Part shown: piece by piece, positions 9,477-17,411 of the stretch
Position numbering within the stretch: position 1 is the stretch's first letter
Layout: the number at the start of each line of letters is the position of its first letter
Assembly: GCF_003721515.1 (NCBI RefSeq)
Contig: NZ_RJJD01000001.1
Coordinates: forward strand, 930,001 to 994,000
DNA: 64,000 nucleotides
Origin: Rufibacter latericius
GTDB taxonomy: Bacteria; Bacteroidota; Bacteroidia; Cytophagales; Hymenobacteraceae
Direction: 5' to 3'
The notes under the pieces: generated by a model
What the model was told of the DNA's origin: nothing
Seen by the model: only the letters and a program-made list of their open reading frames with translations
Databases searched by the model: none
Made by a program: the position numbers and the translations under genes

Positions 9477-10565
9477 ATGGGGTACATCAAGCAGTTAGAT
9501 TCCTTGAGAGCCATTGCCATTTTCTTTGTTCTATGTAATCACTGGCTTCCGGAGGGTAATGTCCTCCAATCGTTTTCACGAGTCATCTCTGCCCCAGACA
9601 TCTTTTTTACCATTAGCGGTTTTCTGATCACCATGATTCTGTTGAAAGACAGGAGAAAGGCAGAGGCAAACCAAACCAGCAAAGCACTTGCCTTCAAGGA
9701 CTTTTTCCTCAAGCGGTCTCTCCGCATTTTTCCGGCCTATTATCTTACTATTCTGGTCACCTATGTACTGAAACCGCACGCTGTTTCTAATTATAGTAGC
9801 TACCTAAGCTTTACGGCCAATTTTGACATGTATGCCCAAAAGTACTGGGGAAACCTTACCCACCTGTGGTCTATGTCTGTGGAGCAGCAGTTCTATTTGT
9901 TTTGGCCCTTGCTTATTCTCTTCACCCCAAGAAGGTTTCTGCCCTACACCATTCTATTATTTATAAGCATTGGGATCATCAGCCAGAATACCATCCCAAA
10001 TCGGGAGTTCTTATGGGTGCTTCCGCAGACCTGTTTCGATGCGTTGGGGATAGGTGCCCTGCTGGCCTGGGTGGTAGTTGAAAAGAATTCCGCCTTTCCG
10101 TGGTTTCATGTGGCGTTGCGCTTTTTGGGTATTCTGAGCATTCTGGTCATTGCAGGGCAGTATATTTGGGGAGAGATCCCGGTAATCCATCACCGCACCC
10201 TGGTTTCAATCATTATAGCCTGGCTTATCGCTTTTTTCATCTCAGAGGGCAATGAAAGCGCCAATAGGGTGAACCTTCTTTTCCAGAACAAGGCCTTGCT
10301 GCTGATCGGGAAAATGAGCTATGGAATTTATCTGTATCACCTTACCCTTTACTTACAGAGCCGCCGCCCACTCGGCATCCTGAACCAATCGCTTCCGCTT
10401 CCGCAGTTTATTAGGGAAAACCATTACCTGTTTGTGGCCGAGAACCTTATCCTGCTTTTTGCCTTAGCCTGGCTTTCCTGGAAATTCTTTGAGCTTCCGG
10501 TTTCAAACCTTAAAAGGCACCTGAAAAAGGAAAAAACCATCAGCGTGGTGCGGCAAACCGCTTAA
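9477..10565 (+). CDS. Acyltransferase 3 family membrane protein (OafA/YrhL type)
   Basis: A 362-residue protein with about ten hydrophobic segments. The N-terminus MGYIKQLDSLRAIAIFFVLC followed by NHW carries the conserved Arg (R11) and catalytic-type His (H22) of acyltransferase family 3. These inner-membrane enzymes transfer acyl groups, often acetyl, to sugars of surface polysaccharides, lipids or other exported glycans. The motif SGFLITMILLKD near residue 50 and the repeated TM pattern support the call. It is a lone gene with no glycan-synthesis neighbours, so the acceptor cannot be named. Confidence 0.9.
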   Translation: MGYIKQLDSLRAIAIFFVLCNHWLPEGNVLQSFSRVISAPDIFFTISGFLITMILLKDRRKAEANQTSKALAFKDFFLKRSLRIFPAYYLTILVTYVLKPHAVSNYSSYLSFTANFDMYAQKYWGNLTHLWSMSVEQQFYLFWPLLILFTPRRFLPYTILLFISIGIISQNTIPNREFLWVLPQTCFDALGIGALLAWVVVEKNSAFPWFHVALRFLGILSILVIAGQYIWGEIPVIHHRTLVSIIIAWLIAFFISEGNESANRVNLLFQNKALLLIGKMSYGIYLYHLTLYLQSRRPLGILNQSLPLPQFIRENHYLFVAENLILLFALAWLSWKFFELPVSNLKRHLKKEKTISVVRQTA

Positions 10566-10973
10566 CAGAACTTTCTCTTAGGCAAGGGAGTCCAATTGCC
10601 GTTTTCTTAGCAAATCTTTCTCTACGGAAGGCCGTCCTTCTGAATACAACCAGAACCTTTAAGTTCTTGAATGGGCTTTACATCAGGCTTGCCTGAAGGT
10701 TTTTGTGCACTACTCCCAACCCAATTCTCAGAAACATCTCCTCTCATGCCTCGTTACATTTAGATACACCGGTGAGACTAAAATGAGGCACTTATCCTAT
10801 AAATCAGTTTTAGGCACATTTAACAAAAATGGCCTATAAACCGGCCTTGAAGCTTTTAAATAAACGTTGATGGTGAAGCCCAACGCTTGTAGACAAGAAC
10901 CCGAAAGACCAGGAAAGACCTAAATAGTTTCTATTTCCATACTCTATTCTCAAATCAGAAAACAAGTAAAACG
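10566..10973. other. Intergenic region before the stress-protein gene
   Basis: 408 bp between the acyltransferase stop and the DUF2382 gene. I see no gene, no strong hairpin and no clear TAnnTTTG box. Confidence 0.5.
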
Positions 10974-11846
10974 ATGGCACAGACAGTAGTAGGAATATTT
11001 GATCAGACAGCGGAAGCGGAGGGAGCAGTGCAACACCTGAGATCTCTAGGCTTAAGTGAGGCGAACATTGACATTTCCAGGGCACGCACCAGCGTAGATG
11101 CTACCACCGCTTCTTCCACCCCGTCGCACCATGAAGGAATCAAAGGATTCTTCCGGTCTTTGTTCCATAACAACGAAAACCACGCCCGTACCTTTTCGCA
11201 TGTTGCCAGCTATTCAGAAAGCATTGTGACGGTACATGCCCAGACCCTGGAAGAAGCCCACTTAGCCGCCGAAACGCTGGACCGGTACGGCGCGATTGAC
11301 GTAGACCTCCGCGCCCAGGAATATGGGTACGCGCCCGACACGTCCTTTCCTGACGACCAGGTTGCCGAATTCACCACCGATACCCCGGCGAACAATACCA
11401 CCATTCCTATAGTAGAGGAAAACCTGCAGGTAGACAAACGCGAGGTGGCAACCGGCGGCACCCGTTTGCGCAGCCGGATTGTGGAACGTCCGGTAGAACA
11501 GCACCTGCGCTTGCGCACGGAACACATCTGGATAAAACGTCATCCCGTGAACCGCCCTGCCTCCGAGGCTGATTTCGCCAACTTCAAAGAGGGCGAGATG
11601 GAACTTCGGGAACATACTGAGGTGCCGGTGATTAACAAAGAGGCCCGCGTGGTAGAAGAGCTTTCGTTGGGCAAGGAAGTATATGAGCGCAATGAGGTCA
11701 TCAGAGACACGGTACGATCAACCCAAGTAGACACGGACAATCTGGATCCTGATCAAACCAACCTGAACACAACCCGCTCTGGCCTGGACCGTGACCAGAC
11801 CGGCCGCCCTTACCCAGATAGCAGCAACTCTCTTTCTGCTTTGTAA
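10974..11846 (+). CDS. YsnF/AvaK-type stress protein with DUF2382 domain
   Basis: 290 residues, hydrophilic, no signal peptide, so cytoplasmic. The N-terminal about 80 residues (MAQTVVGIFDQTAEAEGAV) resemble the general-stress 17M-like domain. Residues about 140-255 form the DUF2382 (YsnF/AvaK) domain, with IPIVEENLQVDKREV and the charged LREHTEVPVINKEARVVEE. The C-terminal tail is acidic and repetitive (DTDNLDPDQTNLNTTRSG). Proteins with this pairing are common in stress regulons; biochemical function is unknown. It is a single gene closed by a clear terminator (11856-11904). Confidence 0.85.
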   Translation: MAQTVVGIFDQTAEAEGAVQHLRSLGLSEANIDISRARTSVDATTASSTPSHHEGIKGFFRSLFHNNENHARTFSHVASYSESIVTVHAQTLEEAHLAAETLDRYGAIDVDLRAQEYGYAPDTSFPDDQVAEFTTDTPANNTTIPIVEENLQVDKREVATGGTRLRSRIVERPVEQHLRLRTEHIWIKRHPVNRPASEADFANFKEGEMELREHTEVPVINKEARVVEELSLGKEVYERNEVIRDTVRSTQVDTDNLDPDQTNLNTTRSGLDRDQTGRPYPDSSNSLSAL

Positions 11847-11855
11847 ATCCTTCTA

Positions 11856-11904
11856 TAAAAAACGGGGAACGGCTACTCATAAGGGTAGCTGCTCCCCGTT
11901 TTCT
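11856..11904 (+). terminator. Rho-independent terminator after stress-protein gene
   Basis: AAAACGGGGA and TCCCCGTTTT bracket an inner GCTAC/GTAGC stem. The hairpin is followed by TTTTCTTTT. Confidence 0.82.
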
Positions 11905-12060
11905 TTTAACATGATTCCTATGGCAAGGAGCAAGGGCGCTTTCGGCCCCAAAATTCATTTTCAGGTTCAAAATGGCTTTCTTTACGTTTGGGCTATTCCA
12001 GAATCTTGCAGAAAACGCTTTTTCGTTGCGCAAGGAAAACAAACGTCTTAGCCTTCCTTG

Positions 12061-12100
12061 CTTTAGATTTCGGCCTGTTTTCAGGAAAACAGCCTTAAAG
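12061..12100. repeat. Dispersed intergenic palindrome, copy 2
   Basis: The core GGCCTGTTTTCAGGAAAACA leads into GCCTTAAAG. It lies 44 bp upstream of the GH13 start, one of the few copies nearer a 5' than a 3' gene end. Confidence 0.65.
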
Positions 12101-12143
12101 CGTCTTAAAACCTTTTACCACTTATCACTCCATCACCAAACAA

Positions 12144-13997
12144 ATGGTCAAAAACGAAACAAGCCTCACAGCGGGGAGAACATCGAAACGAAGGATGCTT
12201 TCTCTGCTCTTCGTGTACCTCTTTGGCGGCGCCTCGCTGGGCTGGGCGCAACAGCCGAAAGATTTTACCCCTGAATGGAGCAAAGGCGTGGTGTGGTACC
12301 AGGTCTTCCCGGACCGGTTCTACAACGGAGACCCCTCCAATGACCCCAAAGTCACCGACCAAAGCGGCGCCTACCCCTTTGATGACTCCTCGGCTTTCCA
12401 GATTCATCCCTGGACCAGTGACTGGTACCAGTTGCAGCCTTACGAGCAGAAAAACGGGAAAGACATTTACTACAACCTCCAACGGCGTAGGTACGGGGGC
12501 GATTTGCAGGGGGTGATCAAGAAGCTGGATTACCTCAAAAACCTGGGGGTCAATGCCATCTACATGAACCCTATTTTCTGGGCCCCTTCCTCGCATAAAT
12601 ACGACGCCCTCACCTACCACCACGTAGACCCTACCTTCGGCCCCGATCCCGAAGGAGATAAAAAGCTGATGGAAAAGGAGAATCCCCTAGACCCCGCCAC
12701 CTGGGTGTGGACCTCAGCCGATAAACTGGCCCTGAAGCTCATTGAGGAAGTACACAAGCGCAAGATGTACATCATCTTTGACGGTGTGTTCAACCACATG
12801 GGCGTTAACAGTTTCGCGTTCCGCGATGTGGAGAAAAACCAGCAGGCATCGGCTTACCGTGACTGGTTCATGGTTGACAGCTGGCGCGATCCCGCCAAAG
12901 GCACTCCCTTCAAGTACAAAGGCTGGTTTGGCGTGAAAACCTTACCCGAACTGAAGGAAGACAGCACCGGCATAGTGGCCGGCCCCAAGGAATACATCTT
13001 CAATGCCACCAAACGCTGGATGAACCCCATGGGCAAAGGCGCGGCGCACGGCATTGACGGCTGGCGCCTTGATGTGGCCTATGACGTGGGGCACCCTTTC
13101 TGGAAAGAGTGGCGCAAGTGGGTGCGCAGCATCAACCCGCAGGCCTACATGACCGCCGAACTTGTGTTTTCCATTGAGCAGACCCGCCCTTACCTAAGCG
13201 GAGACGAGTTTGACGCCACCATGAACTACAACTTCGCCTTTATCACGCATGACTTCTTCGTGCAGGAAAAAACTGCCTCTACCGTCACCCAGTTCGATAC
13301 CAGGCTGAAGGAACTGCGCGAGGCGTTTGGCGAAGGCGTGGCCCATAACATGCAGAACCTCATGGACAGCCACGATGCCACCCGCCTTGGCAGCGCCGTA
13401 GCCAACCCAGACGGCCTCAAGTTCGGGGACTGGGGGAAATACTTTAACTGGAGCCAGAAAAGCAACAACAAGAATTACAACGCCCGCAAACCTACAGCCG
13501 CCCAGTTGCAGAAACAGAAACTGATTGCGGCTTTCCAGTTGCTCTACCTGGGTGCACCTATGATCTATTACGGTGATGAGGTAGGCATGTGGGGTTCCAA
13601 CGACCCAGACTGCCGCAAACCCATGGTGTGGCAGGAAATGAAATACCAGCCAGAAACCCACAACCCAGACCAAAGCAAGCATGATCCAGACCAGGTTGCC
13701 TTCAACAAAGACCTGTATGCGTGGTACAAGAAATTCATTGGGTTACGCAACCAGTACAAGTCCATCAAGCTTGGCAACTACACTACCCTGGAAACAAACG
13801 ATGCGCAGAAACTGTACGCCTTCAGCCGCAAACTAGGCAATGAGGAAGTGATTGTAATTATCAACCGCGGAGACAAACCCGCCTCCTTTACTCATGCGGC
13901 CCTGCAGAAGGGCGGTTTTAAGGACGTTTTCACAAAATCGGCCTCGAAACAGGTTACGGTGAATCCTATGAATCTGGCAGTGCTTAGCAACAAGTAA
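12144..13997 (+). CDS. Secreted alpha-amylase family enzyme, GH13
   Basis: 617 residues with an exported N-terminus (hydrophobic 18-34, cut near GWAQ). Translation could also begin at Met18. The GH13 regions are all visible: region I DGVFNH (213-218), region II GWRLDV with nucleophile Asp310, region III TAEL with acid/base Glu339, region IV MDSHD with Asp411. The N-terminal VVWYQVFPDRFYNGDP resembles the neopullulanase/cyclomaltodextrinase branch. It hydrolyses alpha-1,4-glucans or maltodextrins, probably in the periplasm. It stands alone between the stress protein and the ars operon and is closed by a hairpin. The GH13 call is firm; subfamily is not. Confidence 0.92.
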   Translation: MVKNETSLTAGRTSKRRMLSLLFVYLFGGASLGWAQQPKDFTPEWSKGVVWYQVFPDRFYNGDPSNDPKVTDQSGAYPFDDSSAFQIHPWTSDWYQLQPYEQKNGKDIYYNLQRRRYGGDLQGVIKKLDYLKNLGVNAIYMNPIFWAPSSHKYDALTYHHVDPTFGPDPEGDKKLMEKENPLDPATWVWTSADKLALKLIEEVHKRKMYIIFDGVFNHMGVNSFAFRDVEKNQQASAYRDWFMVDSWRDPAKGTPFKYKGWFGVKTLPELKEDSTGIVAGPKEYIFNATKRWMNPMGKGAAHGIDGWRLDVAYDVGHPFWKEWRKWVRSINPQAYMTAELVFSIEQTRPYLSGDEFDATMNYNFAFITHDFFVQEKTASTVTQFDTRLKELREAFGEGVAHNMQNLMDSHDATRLGSAVANPDGLKFGDWGKYFNWSQKSNNKNYNARKPTAAQLQKQKLIAAFQLLYLGAPMIYYGDEVGMWGSNDPDCRKPMVWQEMKYQPETHNPDQSKHDPDQVAFNKDLYAWYKKFIGLRNQYKSIKLGNYTTLETNDAQKLYAFSRKLGNEEVIVIINRGDKPASFTHAALQKGGFKDVFTKSASKQVTVNPMNLAVLSNK

Positions 13998-14040
13998 AAC
14001 AACCCTTTGGGAACCTAAGCCAGGCGAACGAAGAAACATC

Positions 14041-14085
14041 AGAACTGGGGTGTGGAGGAAAACTCTGCACCCCAGTTCTGCTTTA
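14041..14085 (+). terminator. Terminator-like hairpin after GH13 gene
   Basis: A perfect 12-bp stem AGAACTGGGGTG / CACCCCAGTTCT (14041-14052, 14068-14079) has a 15-nt loop. The T-tract after it is poor (GCTTTAGG). Confidence 0.7.
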
Positions 14086-14143
14086 GGCTGGGCCGGAAGT
14101 CAAACCTCTTTCTTACATGGCATAACACCACGGGCATCAATGA

Positions 14144-14179
14144 TTTGCTTTCGCGCTAGCTTCATCGTATCTTTACGAT
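14144..14179 (+). promoter_or_regulatory. Promoter and ArsR operator of the ars operon
   Basis: A Bacteroidota-type promoter is visible: TTTG at 14144-14147, a 20-nt spacer, then TATCTTTA at 14168-14175. The palindrome ATCGTA-TCTT-TACGAT (14164-14179) covers the -7 box and ends 21 bp before the arsR ATG. A repressor bound there would block polymerase, which fits ArsR autoregulation released by arsenite. Confidence 0.7.
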
Positions 14180-14200
14180 AAATTAAACAACCCTACTTTC

Positions 14201-14533
14201 ATGGGAGTCACCAAAACAGAAAACTTCACAGCCGAGCAAAACCTGGTGGCCGGGTATGCAAAAGCACTGGCGCATCCTGCCCGAATTGCGATTCTGCAGC
14301 ACCTCCTGCAAAAGCAGACCTGCGTTTGCGGTGATTTGGTGGACGAACTTCCGCTGGCCCAGGCCACCGTCTCCCAGCACCTCAAAGAGCTTAAATCGGT
14401 GGGATTGATCAAAGGCACCGTAGAAGGCACCAGCGTCTGCTACTGCATTGACCAGAACAAGTGGGCCGAGGTCAGGGACATCTTCCTGCAGTTGTTCTCC
14501 AGCCCTGTTGCCTGCCAGGACTCCTGCTGTTAA
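14201..14533 (+). CDS. arsR: ArsR/SmtB family arsenic-responsive repressor
   Basis: 110 residues with a winged helix-turn-helix: ALAHPARIAILQHLL (residues 22-36), recognition helix LAQATVSQHLKELK (52-65), then the wing. Metalloid-binding cysteines are present as CVCGDLV (Cys41, Cys43), near the place of the classical ELCVCDL motif. Further cysteines end the protein (Cys105, Cys109, Cys110). It is the first gene of a four-gene operon and should bind the palindrome at 14164-14179 until arsenite or a related thiophilic ion releases it. Confidence 0.93.
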   Translation: MGVTKTENFTAEQNLVAGYAKALAHPARIAILQHLLQKQTCVCGDLVDELPLAQATVSQHLKELKSVGLIKGTVEGTSVCYCIDQNKWAEVRDIFLQLFSSPVACQDSCC

Positions 14534-14568
14534 AAACCTGCTTTCTTCTAGCGTAACATTTCAATCAT

Positions 14569-15141
14569 ATGAATCATCATAATCTTTTTACCTGGGGAGC
14601 TTTCAAAAGCGAGCTTGCCCAATACCCCGCTCTCCCGTTGCAGTTCCAGTACGCCGAGGACAAATGGGTAGACGCCTCTTACCACATCACTGAGATCAAA
14701 CAGGCTCCCATTGTGTCTGTTGACTGCGGCGGGCAGATGAACAGTTGGACCGAGGTCATTGTGCAGTTGTGGGAACCCGGTCAGGGAAACGACGGTCAGC
14801 CCATGGCGGTGAGCAAGGCGCTTTCCATCATTGAGGTGGTTGAGAAGGTTTTGCCGTTGAACCCGTTGGGCATCGTAAAAATAGAGTTCGGGAATGCTCA
14901 GTTTGACACGCGCCAGATGTACCCGGCCCAATTGACGGTGAACGGAGGAAACCTGGTGGTGAACCTTACGCCCGATGCCACGCAATGCAAAGCCATAGAG
15001 CGCGGCGGAAGTTGCGGCACCACCGCCTCTGGGGAAGAATGCTGCGCACCTGCTCCGGCGTCGGAGAAAAAGAAAATCCAATTGGTAGAGCTCACCACCT
15101 TTCAGGGTGATAGCTGCACTCCGGGCTCGGGCTGCTGCTAA
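14569..15141 (+). CDS. DUF6428-like protein with Cys-rich tail in ars operon
   Basis: 190 residues, no signal peptide or membrane segment. The body (residues 1-135) is a compact alpha/beta domain that I recognise as DUF6428-like, often found in Bacteroidota arsenic operons. The last 50 residues are rich in Cys and small residues: GGSCGT, GEECCAPAP and a terminal DSCTPGSGCC. These could bind As(III) or another soft metal. It starts 35 bp after arsR and ends 32 bp before arsC, so it is in the operon. Function is unknown; a metallochaperone role is inference from cysteines and context. Confidence 0.72.
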   Translation: MNHHNLFTWGAFKSELAQYPALPLQFQYAEDKWVDASYHITEIKQAPIVSVDCGGQMNSWTEVIVQLWEPGQGNDGQPMAVSKALSIIEVVEKVLPLNPLGIVKIEFGNAQFDTRQMYPAQLTVNGGNLVVNLTPDATQCKAIERGGSCGTTASGEECCAPAPASEKKKIQLVELTTFQGDSCTPGSGCC

Positions 15142-15173
15142 TTCCCCTTTTGACCTTACTTTTTGAAAACCAC

Positions 15174-15593
15174 ATGAAAAACGTACTTGTTCTGTGCACC
15201 GGCAACTCCTGCCGCAGCCAACTAGCCGAAGGGTACCTACGCCAATTTGCCAACGGGAAAGCCAACATCTACAGCGCTGGTATTGAAACGCATGGCGTTA
15301 ACCCTAAAGCGGTAGCTGCCATGGCCGCCGATGGCATAGACATCTCGGGGCACACCTCTAACCACATAGATGAATACCGCCAGATTCCGTTTGACTACGT
15401 CATCACGGTGTGCGACCATGCCCAGGAAAACTGCCCCTATTTTCCTACCAATGCGGAGCGTATCCACCATAACTTCCCAGATCCAGCAAAGGCCACGGGC
15501 ACACCAGAGGAAATCACCGCCACGTTCCACCAGGTACGCGATCAAATCAAACAATTCAGCCAGCAGTTTGTAGAGAAGTATCTGCCAGAGTAG
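15174..15593 (+). CDS. arsC: Arsenate reductase, low-molecular-weight phosphatase type
   Basis: 139 residues from the ATG at 15174. A frame-open earlier start at 15150 would add eight residues before the natural MKNVLVLCTGNSCRS. The P-loop is CTGNSCR (Cys8), and the redox pair is Cys80 and Cys87 in VCDHAQENC. All three are two positions from the Cys10/82/89 triad of the pI258-type ArsC. The HNFPDP segment holds the general acid Asp. It reduces arsenate to arsenite using thioredoxin, supplying the substrate of the exporter encoded next. Confidence 0.94.
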   Translation: MKNVLVLCTGNSCRSQLAEGYLRQFANGKANIYSAGIETHGVNPKAVAAMAADGIDISGHTSNHIDEYRQIPFDYVITVCDHAQENCPYFPTNAERIHHNFPDPAKATGTPEEITATFHQVRDQIKQFSQQFVEKYLPE

Positions 15594-15611
15594 ACTATAG
15601 GCAGAAGTGCC

Positions 15612-15650
15612 CTGTTTAGCACCTGTTTTAAGAAAACTGCCCAAAAAGAG
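15612..15650. repeat. Dispersed intergenic palindrome, degenerate copy
   Basis: TTTAGCACCTGTTTT-AAG-AAAACTGCCCAAAA, 18 bp past the arsC stop, in the arsC-acr3 gap. A weak match. Confidence 0.4.
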
Positions 15651-15702
15651 TACTGCCTTTTATTCTCATAAGGCCCGTACCCCTTTTAATTAGGACGAAG
15701 AT

Positions 15703-16797
15703 ATGAGTCAATGCACTGTAGATAAACGCAAACAGCTTTCCACCCTGGATCGTTTTCTCACCCTCTGGATTTTCGTGGCCATGGGCGCAGGCGTGCTCCT
15801 GGGGTACCTGTACCCCGGCACCGAAGACGTCATCAACACGTTTCAGGCGGGTACCGTGAACGTGCCCATCGCTGCGGGCCTAATTCTCATGATGTACCCG
15901 CCGCTGGCCAAGGTGCGCTACGAGCAGTTGGGCCGCGTGTTTGAGAACGTGAAGGTGATTACCCTGTCGCTGGGGCTCAACTGGATCATCGGGCCGGTGC
16001 TCATGTTTCTGCTGGCCATTATTTTCCTACGAGATTACCCCGAGTACATGGTGGGCATCATCCTCATCGGGCTGGCCCGCTGCATTGCCATGGTGCTGGT
16101 CTGGAACGAACTGGCCGAGGGCGACCGCGAGTACGCCGCCGGGCTGGTGGCGTTCAACAGCATTTTCCAGGTTTTGTTCTACAGCGTCTTCGCCTTTGTC
16201 TTCATCACGGTGCTGCCCACCTGGTTCGGGCTGGAGGGGAAAGTGGTGGACATCAGCATGGGCGCCATTGCCGAGAGCGTGTTCATTTACCTGGGCATTC
16301 CGTTCCTGCTGGGCTTTTTGTCACGGCTCTTTCTCCGTAAAATCAAGGGCGATGCCTGGTACACGCAGAAGTTCCTTCCGGCCATCAGCCCTATAACGCT
16401 GGTGGCGCTGCTGTTTACCATTGTAGTCATGTTCAGCCTGAAAGGAAACCTGATTGTGAGCATTCCGCTGGATGTGTTGCGTATTGCCGTGCCGCTGGTG
16501 ATCTACTTTGCTATCATGTTCCTGGTGAGCATTTACCTGGGCAAAGCGTTGGGGGCCAATTACCCCCAGAACGCCTCCGTGGCCTTCACTGCCACGGGCA
16601 ACAACTTTGAACTGGCCATTGCGGTGGCCATTGGCGTGTTCGGGTTGAACTCAGGGCAGGCATTTGCCGGCGTGGTGGGCCCCTTGATTGAGGTACCGGC
16701 GTTGATTGGCTTGGTAAACGTTGCTTATTGGTTCCGGAGGAAATACTACAACTCTGAGCCCCTGCTCACTTCTACTCCTGAAACAGGCAAGATGTAA
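15703..16797 (+). CDS. arsB: Acr3-type arsenite efflux permease
   Basis: 364 residues with about ten membrane segments, starting at about residue 19. The ACR3 hallmark [14 protein letters not shown] carries the essential TM4 cysteine (Cys127). The motif [19 protein letters not shown] near residue 287 is also typical. It extrudes arsenite using the proton gradient. It is the last gene of the ars operon, 109 bp after arsC; the longer gap contains a palindromic repeat but no clear promoter. Acr3 and the unrelated ArsB are both annotated arsB in databases; this is the Acr3 kind. Confidence 0.95.
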   Translation: MSQCTVDKRKQLSTLDRFLTLWIFVAMGAGVLLGYLYPGTEDVINTFQAGTVNVPIAAGLILMMYPPLAKVRYEQLGRVFENVKVITLSLGLNWIIGPVLMFLLAIIFLRDYPEYMVGIILIGLARCIAMVLVWNELAEGDREYAAGLVAFNSIFQVLFYSVFAFVFITVLPTWFGLEGKVVDISMGAIAESVFIYLGIPFLLGFLSRLFLRKIKGDAWYTQKFLPAISPITLVALLFTIVVMFSLKGNLIVSIPLDVLRIAVPLVIYFAIMFLVSIYLGKALGANYPQNASVAFTATGNNFELAIAVAIGVFGLNSGQAFAGVVGPLIEVPALIGLVNVAYWFRRKYYNSEPLLTSTPETGKM

Positions 16798-17411
16798 GAA
16801 AAACAGGCCCTAAACGCAGGCTGACTTTTGCTCACGTCAATCAGGCAGTTCCTCTTCCTGATCTTTTCCCGGCTCAACCTTTCTGAATCAGGGAAAATTA
16901 CAAGAGAATACGGACATCGGACAGCCTGCCTCCTGCTTTGGCTACACGCTTTTACTGTGGTTTGCTCCTTTTGTGCCCAAAGCGGGAACCCAGGAACAAC
17001 CGCCCCTTAGAGTACTTCAGCCCGCCGCTTTTTAAGACAGGCCCTCCCCAAGTGGTTCCCACTCGCTTAGAAGTCCCTTTTCCCCGGCTCACCATCGGCC
17101 TGAATCCTGGCAAACGGTTAATTGGGCAAATCTTCGGACCTAAATCCCTCTGGAAAACAGCTCTGGCACTTACAAACTTACCTCCCTATCACCTCTCTCA
17201 TTCAAGGCATTCGCTGCACGATAATTGAAATTATAATATACCCATTAAAGTTTGGATTTCAATTCCATAGTTTTCAATTGGAATCAAGCCATAATATTAT
17301 AAATCTCGTAATTGAAGTAATATTGTTGAGGCAACTTATTAGCCTTTAGTCAATTATGTAAGGACTTTTAGGTCAGTTCAGCAGAGTTTGTACCCTTATA
17401 CCAAACTACCT
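16798..17411. other. Intergenic region upstream of second susC
   Basis: 614 bp. Near 16800-16817 there is a right half of the dispersed palindrome (AAACAGGCCCTAAACG). From about 17220 the DNA becomes very AT-rich, as expected for a promoter region, but I cannot pick a convincing TTTG/TAnnTTTG pair. Short frames here look like chance. Confidence 0.55.

Noticed and set aside
9416-9535. Small frame starting ATG at 9416 before the acyltransferase
   Set aside because: It overlaps the acyltransferase start in another frame and shows no conserved features.
11791-12274. Short forward frames before and overlapping the GH13 gene
   Set aside because: They run through a terminator and a palindromic repeat and overlap a well-supported gene in another frame.
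16828-17349. Three short forward frames of 60-96 codons before the second susC
   Set aside because: Overlapping frames in a promoter-like AT-rich gap, no ribosome-binding context and no recognisable protein features.
17388-17411. TTG start adding eight residues to the second SusC
   Set aside because: The ATG at 17412 opens a textbook signal peptide; the extension breaks it.
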